Assembly (NCBI GenBank): GCA_019312695.1
Contig: JAFDCT010000181.1
Location: 1-5,615 of the forward strand
Length of the DNA: 5,615 bases
Origin: Deltaproteobacteria bacterium
GTDB lineage: Bacteria > Desulfobacterota > Desulfobulbia > Desulfobulbales > BM004
Reading direction: 5' to 3'
Under the pieces are notes generated by a model, which saw only the letters and a program-made list of their open reading frames with translations, ran no database searches and had not been told where the DNA came from. Position numbers and translations under genes: made by a program. Below are positions 1 through 5,615 of this stretch, piece by piece (positions within the stretch are counted from its first letter, which is position 1; each line of letters begins with the position of its first letter).

Positions 1-1491
<1,491 letters not shown>

Positions 1492-1507
1492 ACAGTTGCC
1501 GAGCTTT

Positions 1508-2881
1508 TCAGCCCTGTGCTTCTATCAGCTGCAACAGCTCCCTGGTTTTGGTCTCCATGAGTCCACGGTCTCCCCGGCTCTCCACGTTCAAGCGCAGGAC
1601 CGGCTCTGTATTTGATTTGCGCACATTGACACGGAAGGTATCGCAGGAGACACTCAACCCGTCCGTATAGTCTTTTTCACACGACGCGCCCTGGAAGTAA
1701 TTCTCTATACGTTTCAGAACCTCATCAGCATCTAAGACCGTACGGTTGATTTCGCCGCTCACAGGGTACCTCACCATACGATCTCCAACCATGCGCGACA
1801 GCGTCATATTTTCCCGGCTCATAAGCTGCCAGACCAGAAGCCAGGGGATCATGCCCGAATCACAATAGTTGAAATCACGGAAATAGTGATGCCCTGACAT
1901 TTCGCCACCATAGATGGCATCTTCAAGCCTCATTCTGTCTTTTATAAAGGCATGCCCGGTTTTGGCCATTATCGGAATGCCGCCCTCCCGTTTGACTATC
2001 TCCCTCGTGTTCCATACAAGCCTGGGATCATGAATTATTTTCCGGCTCCCCTTTCCCTGGCGCAAAAGTGCTTCGGCCAGCAAGCCTACCAGGTAGTAGC
2101 CCTCTATAAAATTTCCCTTTTCATCAAAAAGAAAGCAGCGGTCAAAATCACCGTCCCAGGCAATACCCATATCAGCTTTCTCCTTCAGGACAGCCCGGGC
2201 TGTGTTCTGTCTATTTTCCGGAAGCAGGGGATTCGGTACGCCGTGCGGGAATGTCCCGTCCGGTTCATGCTGCAGCTTGACGAGTTCCAGGGGCAGACGC
2301 TCTTCCAGGAGATCTATAACCGGCCCGGCGCAACCGTTGCCGGCATTGACAATCATCTTCAGCGGTTTTAATGTTTCCGGCTCTATATAGCTCAGAATAT
2401 GGTCTATGTATTGACGGCGGGTACTGACCTGTTGAATAACCCCCGGTTTGTATTCCTTGTTTAGGGAATTGGCCTGCACCATTTTTTTTATTTCCAGCAG
2501 GCCGGTATCACTGCTTATGGGCCGAGCCTGCTGCCGCACAAACTTCATGCCGTTATATTCTGCCGGATTATGGCTGGCAGTCACCATTATGCCGCCGTCC
2601 GCTTTCAGGGCGCCTGTGGCAAAATAAACCTCCTCGGTTCCGCAGAGCCCGATGTCAAGAACATCTGCGCCCCGGCTGGTCAAGCCACGGGATAGGGCAG
2701 CTGTCAAATCTTTGCTCGAAAGCCGGACATCGTAGCCGACAACTACCTGCTTGGCCCTGAGAAAGGCTGTAAAAGCACTCCCGATCTTAAAGGCCATATC
2801 TTCATTGAGTTCATGAGGAACCCGACCGCGAATATCATAGGCCTTGAAACAGCTGAGTTCACTATCCTGATCATACTTCAT
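1508..2881 (-). CDS. manB: Phosphomannomutase/phosphoglucomutase (phosphohexomutase, CpsG/AlgC type)
   Basis: Interconverts hexose 6-phosphate and 1-phosphate (mannose, possibly also glucose) in the cytoplasm, feeding GDP-mannose and surface polysaccharide synthesis. With the ATG at 2881 the product has 457 residues, the usual family length. All four alpha-D-phosphohexomutase signatures are present: phosphoserine loop TASHNP (101-106, catalytic S103), metal loop DGDFDR (243-248), sugar-specificity loop GEMSGHH (326-332) and phosphate-binding loop SNTEP (423-427). From memory the sequence resembles enteric CpsG closely across its length (for example CFKAYDIRG near the N-terminus and LNVESRGD near the C-terminus). 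The frame stays open upstream to a TTG at 2992, adding 37 residues. I reject that extension: family members begin just before the FKAYDIRG motif, and the purine tract AAGGGGGG abuts the TTG with no spacing. No strong Shine-Dalgarno sequence precedes the chosen ATG. Convergent with icd. Sugar preference (mannose versus glucose) cannot be settled by sequence. Confidence 0.95.
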   Translation of the reverse strand: MKYDQDSELSCFKAYDIRGRVPHELNEDMAFKIGSAFTAFLRAKQVVVGYDVRLSSKDLTAALSRGLTSRGADVLDIGLCGTEEVYFATGALKADGGIMVTASHNPAEYNGMKFVRQQARPISSDTGLLEIKKMVQANSLNKEYKPGVIQQVSTRRQYIDHILSYIEPETLKPLKMIVNAGNGCAGPVIDLLEERLPLELVKLQHEPDGTFPHGVPNPLLPENRQNTARAVLKEKADMGIAWDGDFDRCFLFDEKGNFIEGYYLVGLLAEALLRQGKGSRKIIHDPRLVWNTREIVKREGGIPIMAKTGHAFIKDRMRLEDAIYGGEMSGHHYFRDFNYCDSGMIPWLLVWQLMSRENMTLSRMVGDRMVRYPVSGEINRTVLDADEVLKRIENYFQGASCEKDYTDGLSVSCDTFRVNVRKSNTEPVLRLNVESRGDRGLMETKTRELLQLIEAQG

Positions 2882-2945
2882 ATTTTGCTGTGCTCTATAG
2901 GGTTTATCGTGTTCTGAAAAATGGTGTCCTGCTCTATTCGGTTCC

Positions 2946-2983
2946 GGTAACTTTCCCCGGTAGCCTGTTACGCGAAGTGTAAC
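2946..2983 (-). promoter_or_regulatory. Alternative hairpin elements in the manB leader
   Basis: Read on the minus strand, GTTAC (2983-2979) is followed by its complement GTAAC (2971-2967), giving a 5-bp stem with a 7-base loop. A second GTTACC (2951-2946) can pair with the same GTAAC. The two stems are therefore mutually exclusive. This would lie in the 5' leader if transcription starts at the promoter proposed near 3050. The stems are short and could be chance. No T-run follows either, so this is not an intrinsic terminator. Confidence 0.2.
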
Positions 2984-3050
2984 CAGAGGCAACCCCCCTT
3001 AGCATTGAACATGGCAACACCGAATTCAGTTCTTTCGTTCGCTGATCATT

Positions 3051-3079
3051 TTCATACCGTAATAACTGCTGAATGGCAA
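3051..3079 (-). promoter_or_regulatory. Candidate sigma-70-type promoter for manB
   Basis: On the minus strand, TTGCCA (3079-3074; five of six to the TTGACA consensus) is separated by exactly 17 bases from TATGAA (3056-3051; four of six to TATAAT). It points towards manB. Transcription would start near 3044, leaving a leader of about 160 bases before the ATG at 2881. This is the best promoter-like pair on this strand of the spacer, judged by eye only. Confidence 0.4.
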
Positions 3080-3104
3080 GAATTACCCACTTAGGCCAAT
3101 GATT

Positions 3105-3125
3105 GATACTATCGTGAAAAGTATC
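3105..3125. repeat. Perfect inverted repeat GATACT / AGTATC, possible operator
   Basis: GATACT (3105-3110) and AGTATC (3120-3125) form a perfect 6-bp inverted repeat with a 9-base centre, in the middle of the divergent spacer. It overlaps a weak match to a CRP-type site: CGTGA (3113-3117), six bases, then TCTCA (3124-3128), with eight of ten consensus positions. It lies upstream of the candidate promoters on both sides, which suits a shared operator. Short repeats of this kind also arise by chance. Confidence 0.2.
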
Positions 3126-3192
3126 TCAGGCATAATCATGGCCTTAAGTATTAATTAGAAATATGCACAACAGCTGCCTGCATCATTTCTAT

Positions 3193-3198
3193 TACAAT
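3193..3198 (+). promoter_or_regulatory. Candidate -10 element for the small ORF/SDR/plsC operon
   Basis: TACAAT matches the sigma-70 -10 consensus at five of six positions. A start about seven bases downstream would give a leader near 50 bases ahead of the GTG at 3253. No recognisable -35 hexamer lies 16-18 bases upstream and there is no extended TGn motif, so support is weak. A TTGACT at 3222-3227 looks like a -35, but its matching -10 position would fall on the ribosome binding site and reads poorly. Confidence 0.2.
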
Positions 3199-3236
3199 GC
3201 CGCTATTGCTCAAGCTTCAACTTGACTTCAAATAAT

Positions 3237-3244
3237 AGAGAGGG
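3237..3244 (+). promoter_or_regulatory. Ribosome binding site of the small upstream ORF
   Basis: AGAGAGGG contains the GAGG core complementary to the 16S rRNA tail. It sits nine bases before the GTG at 3253. It is the only good Shine-Dalgarno sequence ahead of the SDR and plsC genes, so it is the main reason for proposing the GTG-started small ORF and may drive entry of ribosomes into the operon. Confidence 0.45.
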
Positions 3245-3252
3245 TAAGAAAA

Positions 3253-3378
3253 GTGAGCAGACATTCAGGGAATACTCTTTCGTATAAACAGATCACTCCC
3301 CCTGGTATGCATATTTCAAGACAACATGTATTTACTGAACTAAAGAAAGAGAACAAGAAATCATTCTATCCATTATGA
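3253..3378 (+). CDS. Candidate small protein or leader ORF, 41 residues, overlapping the SDR start
   Basis: This frame starts with GTG, has a good ribosome binding site nine bases upstream, and is closed upstream by an in-frame TGA at 3223-3225. It encodes 41 residues beginning MSRHSGNTLSYK and ending in TELKKENKKSFYPL. Its TGA overlaps the ATG of the SDR gene as ATGA (3375-3378), the classic arrangement for translational coupling. The product is hydrophilic and basic (seven Lys/Arg against two Glu, plus three His), with no membrane segment, signal peptide or cysteine. I recognise no family. It may be a real small protein, or a leader whose translation delivers ribosomes to the SDR start, which has no Shine-Dalgarno sequence of its own. 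A 42-codon open frame in AT-rich DNA can occur by chance; the site and overlap together raise the likelihood. Confidence 0.4.
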   Translation: MSRHSGNTLSYKQITPPGMHISRQHVFTELKKENKKSFYPL

Positions 3379-4550
3379 ATAATTCCGATGCATCACCAAA
3401 AATGCGCGGCCTGGTTGTCGGGGGATCAGGCCTTATCGGCGGCTATCTGCTGCATTACTTTAAAACCAAAACCCCTGAAATCGATGTCAGGGCTCCAAAC
3501 AGCAAAAAATTAAGTCTGCGGGAACTCGATGACATTATCGACTACTTCAAACGGCAGAAACCTGATTTTGTTGTCAACTGTGCAATCACAGCGATTAGAA
3601 GTGATGCCTTGCTGTCATACGAGGTCAATTACCAGGGCAGCATCAATCTGGCCCGGGCGGCCCTTGCCCTGAATATTCCATATATTCATATCAGTTCAGC
3701 TGCGACTCTGCCCCCGGGTGAGAATTTGAGCGAGGATGACCACCTGCCCCTGGAAGCATCCCTGTCAAATTATGCCAAGTCCAAATTGATGACCGAAATG
3801 ACCTTAAAGCACATGCATGAAAAGTATGGCTTAAAGTACACCCTGATCCGAATGGCCATCGTTTACGGCGCCCATGATCACAAGATACAGGGTATCAACA
3901 GGCTGATGTTCAACATAGTGGACCGGGCCATGCCCTTCATGCTGACCAAGAAAAAAGGAGTGCTCCACTCATATTCCAATGCCAGTAAAGTTCCCTATTT
4001 TATTCACCATATCCTGAAAAACAGGGAGGAATTTCTCGGCCAGCATTACCATTTTGTTGACCCGGAACCTGTTGAACTGGCGAAGGTCATTCTAACCATC
4101 AAGAGCTATATGAACCTAAAAACCCCGCGTGAGATTTATATCCCTTATCAGGTGGCTAAAACCGGGAATGAATTCATGAACTGGGTTATTAAGCTTTTCA
4201 ACCGCATCGGCTACAAGGCTCATGTCCCGGCAGAGATGATCTTTCTGGAAAATTTTTACAAGACACAAACCCTGTCCTGCGAAAAACTGAAAAACTCAAG
4301 CTTTATTGATCCAAATCCCCAGGCCACAATTTTTACAGAACTGCCTTCACTGATAAAATACTACCTTGCCCGTTGGGAGCACCTGAACCTTTTTTCGTCA
4401 TTCAGCAGCAAGAATTTCAGCATAACACATCCGGAGCTGAAAAAGGTTGACCCAGCCAAGGAACTTGCGGAAGTATTCATGCATTCTCCCAGAAAATTGC
4501 TTGATTCCATCCATAAGGACGGTATCGCGCCTCTAGATGAAATTCTGTAG
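3375..4550 (+). CDS. Extended short-chain dehydrogenase/reductase (NAD-dependent epimerase/dehydratase family), substrate unknown
   Basis: A predicted cytoplasmic NAD(P)-dependent oxidoreductase of 391 residues. A Rossmann nucleotide-binding motif GGSGLIG lies at 16-22. Active-site serines follow in ISSAAT (106-111), and the catalytic pair is Y133 and K137 in YAKSK. The N-terminal third (residues about 35-75, KPDFVVNCA pattern) resembles RmlD-type dTDP-4-dehydrorhamnose reductases more than GalE, but this is a fold-level likeness. The stretch near residues 300-330 fits the usual SDR C-terminal substrate domain. The last 50 or so residues extend beyond it without a motif I know. The ATG at 3375 was chosen because it overlaps the upstream small ORF as ATGA; an in-frame ATG at 3402, nine codons in, is possible. 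Neither has its own Shine-Dalgarno. plsC begins 14 bases downstream, so the two are probably co-transcribed and the enzyme may modify a lipid or glycolipid precursor (inference). Confidence 0.85.
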   Translation: MNNSDASPKMRGLVVGGSGLIGGYLLHYFKTKTPEIDVRAPNSKKLSLRELDDIIDYFKRQKPDFVVNCAITAIRSDALLSYEVNYQGSINLARAALALNIPYIHISSAATLPPGENLSEDDHLPLEASLSNYAKSKLMTEMTLKHMHEKYGLKYTLIRMAIVYGAHDHKIQGINRLMFNIVDRAMPFMLTKKKGVLHSYSNASKVPYFIHHILKNREEFLGQHYHFVDPEPVELAKVILTIKSYMNLKTPREIYIPYQVAKTGNEFMNWVIKLFNRIGYKAHVPAEMIFLENFYKTQTLSCEKLKNSSFIDPNPQATIFTELPSLIKYYLARWEHLNLFSSFSSKNFSITHPELKKVDPAKELAEVFMHSPRKLLDSIHKDGIAPLDEIL

Positions 4551-4564
4551 TTCAGTTTGCTGTA

Positions 4565-5284
4565 ATGAAATTATTCAATTTTTTCAGAGCATTACTAGCT
4601 ATCCCATACGCCTTGCTCCTGACACTGCTGGTTAGTCTGATTACCCTTTTAAACACCCTTGTTTTGGGCAGGGATGCAGATTCTGTTCAACACCTTGCTG
4701 CCTGGTGGGCCAACTCCATCTGCTGGTTCAGCGGTGTAGAAGTGGATGTAACCGGAACCGGACAGCTTGATACACAAAAACCATATATTTTTGCGGCAAA
4801 TCACCAAAGCCAGTTTGATATTTTTGTGCTGCAGGGATTTCTTGGAGTCAATTTTCGCTGGCTTGCCAAAAAAGAGCTCTTTACTGTACCTATCTGGGGA
4901 ACTGCAATGCGCAGGGCGGGGTATATTCCCATTGACCGCAGTCATGGCCGACAGGCAATAAAAAGCCTCGATGAGGCTGCAAAAAAAATCGGTGCGGGCA
5001 CTTCGGTTATTATTTTTCCCGAAGGTACCCGGAGTAAAGACGGCAAACTGCATGACTTTAAGGCAGGCGCCATGATACTGGCAATAAAATCAGGTGTGCC
5101 CATAGTACCTGTTGCCATTATCGGCACCTATGCCATCCTGCCAAAGGGCAAACTTTTGATGAACCCCGGCAAGGTGCAGATCCGCGTCGGGCAACCCATT
5201 GAAACCAGGAATTATACAACCGGGGACAAACATCAGCTGGCAAAGCTGTTACAGGATGAAGTAGCTCACCTTTTACATTTCTGA
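4565..5284 (+). CDS. plsC: 1-acyl-sn-glycerol-3-phosphate acyltransferase (PlsC/LPLAT family)
   Basis: Transfers a fatty acyl group to lysophosphatidic acid, giving phosphatidic acid for phospholipid synthesis, at the inner face of the cytoplasmic membrane. The 239-residue product matches the usual length (E. coli PlsC is about 245). A hydrophobic N-terminal segment (about 10-34) should anchor it. The family blocks appear in order: NHQSQFD (79-85) with the catalytic H80-x4-D85, AKKELFTVPIWG (101-112), GYIPIDR (119-125), FPEGTRS (151-157) and VPIVPVAI (178-185). All key residues are intact. The start is the only ATG after an in-frame stop at 4538-4540, and no Shine-Dalgarno sequence precedes it. 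With the SDR stop 14 bases upstream, translation probably depends on ribosomes finishing the SDR. Relaxed members of the family acylate other lysolipids or lipid A-like acceptors, so it could be an accessory enzyme and not the housekeeping PlsC. Confidence 0.93.
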   Translation: MKLFNFFRALLAIPYALLLTLLVSLITLLNTLVLGRDADSVQHLAAWWANSICWFSGVEVDVTGTGQLDTQKPYIFAANHQSQFDIFVLQGFLGVNFRWLAKKELFTVPIWGTAMRRAGYIPIDRSHGRQAIKSLDEAAKKIGAGTSVIIFPEGTRSKDGKLHDFKAGAMILAIKSGVPIVPVAIIGTYAILPKGKLLMNPGKVQIRVGQPIETRNYTTGDKHQLAKLLQDEVAHLLHF

Positions 5285-5470
5285 TCTCTTAAGCAAGTAA
5301 CTAAACCTGTTGACTATTAAGGCGGTATACGATAAGGCTAACTAGCCTGACACCACTCAAACAATCAGGCACATCATCTCATGAAAACAGAACATGTGAA
5401 CTTCATGGCAATGAAAAGATGCTGATGTGTTCCAGCTCAAGGATAAACATAATAAAAAAGGCTGAAGAAA
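5285..5470. other. Intergenic spacer with nested inverted repeats
   Basis: This spacer holds several short inverted repeats. AGGCT (5335-5339) pairs with AGCCT (5344-5348) across four bases. GCCTGA (5345-5350) pairs with TCAGGC (5365-5370) across 14 bases, sharing GCCT with the first stem. CACATCA (5370-5376) pairs with TGATGTG (5423-5429), enclosing CATGAA (5380-5385) and TTCATG (5402-5407). No T-run follows the first two stems, so a standard intrinsic terminator for plsC is not evident. TTGACT (5310-5315) lacks a good -10 at proper spacing. Short frames at 5381 (14 codons) and 5425 (21 codons) have no convincing ribosome binding sites. Confidence 0.45.
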
Positions 5471-5615
5471 ATGAACTTGTTGCTTTTTAAGCGAACCTTG
5501 GCACTGAAGCAGCGTACAACTTTTCTGTTGCATACCGGTTTTGCCTCAAAGTCTGTTTGTGCTTTTGTGATCCTTTTTGTAGTTCTCCTGGTTACCTCAC
5601 CTTTTATATCCCTGG
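5471..5615 (+). CDS. N-terminus of an unidentified membrane or exported protein (runs off window)
   Basis: The frame opens with ATG and stays open to the window end, giving 48 residues starting MNLLLFKRTLALK. AAAAAAGG (5454-5461) lies nine bases before the ATG and could serve as the ribosome binding site. Residues 1-28 are rich in Lys, Arg and His. A strongly hydrophobic stretch follows (about 29-42, containing FVILFVVLLV), then TSPFISL. This pattern suits a signal anchor or an N-terminal transmembrane helix with a basic cytoplasmic tail, as in sensor kinases or chemotaxis-type receptors, but a long signal peptide would look similar. Nothing visible identifies a family. The 186-base gap from plsC suggests a separate transcription unit. 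Confidence 0.55.
   Translation, partial: MNLLLFKRTLALKQRTTFLLHTGFASKSVCAFVILFVVLLVTSPFISL

Larger units (their letters stand above)
2882..3252. other. Divergent intergenic spacer between manB and the SDR operon
   Basis: This 371-base stretch lacks a supported protein gene. The right half is visibly more AT-rich than the coding DNA. It contains a candidate minus-strand promoter, a candidate plus-strand -10 element and several short inverted repeats, listed separately. The part next to manB (2882-2992) is an open extension of the manB frame but is more likely untranslated leader. A 27-codon ATG frame at 3011-3094 (+) has no ribosome binding site and is not called. I see no tRNA and no riboswitch class that I recognise. 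Confidence 0.7.

Noticed and set aside
1527..1539. AGCTG-CAA-CAGCT hairpin near the convergent icd/manB ends as a terminator
   Set aside because: The stem is only 5 bp, is inside manB coding sequence, and no T-run directly follows on either strand.
1952..2371. 139-codon open frame on the plus strand within manB
   Set aside because: Antisense to the conserved metal-binding and domain-3 coding region of manB; no motif and no independent start signal.
2882..2992. TTG-initiated 494-residue form of ManB
   Set aside because: The extra 37 residues precede the family's normal N-terminus and the purine tract touches the TTG with no spacer, so initiation there is unlikely.
3011..3094. 27-codon ATG frame in the spacer
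   Set aside because: No Shine-Dalgarno sequence, no coupling to a neighbour, and of a length expected by chance.
4649..5053. 134-codon minus-strand frame within plsC
   Set aside because: Antisense to conserved PlsC motifs, with no credible product.
5310..5338. TTGACT as a -35 for the last gene
   Set aside because: The bases 16-18 positions downstream do not resemble a -10 box, and the nearer TATACG is only 10 bases away.
5425..5490. 21-codon frame overlapping the start of the last gene
   Set aside because: No clear ribosome binding site, and the overlap with the next start is out of phase and long, unlike normal coupling.

Overview
The window holds ordinary bacterial chromosomal DNA: four clear protein genes, an unnamed partial gene at the right edge, and one candidate small gene. 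The AlgC/CpsG-type phosphohexomutase, the monomeric NADP-isocitrate dehydrogenase and the PlsC acyltransferase fit a Gram-negative bacterium. A Desulfobacterota (deltaproteobacterial) or other proteobacterial source is my guess from the protein style, held with low confidence. I see no mobile element, CRISPR array, tRNA or rRNA.

Layout. Positions 1-1491 (+) carry the C-terminal two thirds of monomeric isocitrate dehydrogenase (icd), cut by the window edge. After only 16 bases comes the convergent phosphomannomutase/phosphoglucomutase gene (manB/cpsG type, minus strand, 2881 down to 1508). A gene-poor divergent spacer follows. It has a plausible minus-strand promoter for manB and several inverted repeats. 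Its right end carries a 41-codon open frame with a GTG start (3253-3378) behind a good ribosome binding site. That frame overlaps the next start codon by ATGA. The next gene is an extended short-chain dehydrogenase/reductase (3375-4550), followed 14 bases later by plsC (4565-5284). A 186-base spacer with nested inverted repeats precedes the start of a membrane protein that runs off the right edge (5471 onward).

How the genes relate. icd (carbon/NADPH supply) and manB (sugar-phosphate isomerisation for GDP-mannose and surface polysaccharide) are independent neighbours. The small ORF, the SDR and plsC are on one strand with an overlap or very short gap. Neither the SDR nor plsC has a visible Shine-Dalgarno sequence, which suggests a translationally coupled operon. 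The plsC partner points to lipid or glycolipid work at the membrane, but the SDR substrate cannot be read from the sequence. The most interesting item is the coupled small ORF. Nothing else here amounts to a recognisable new system.
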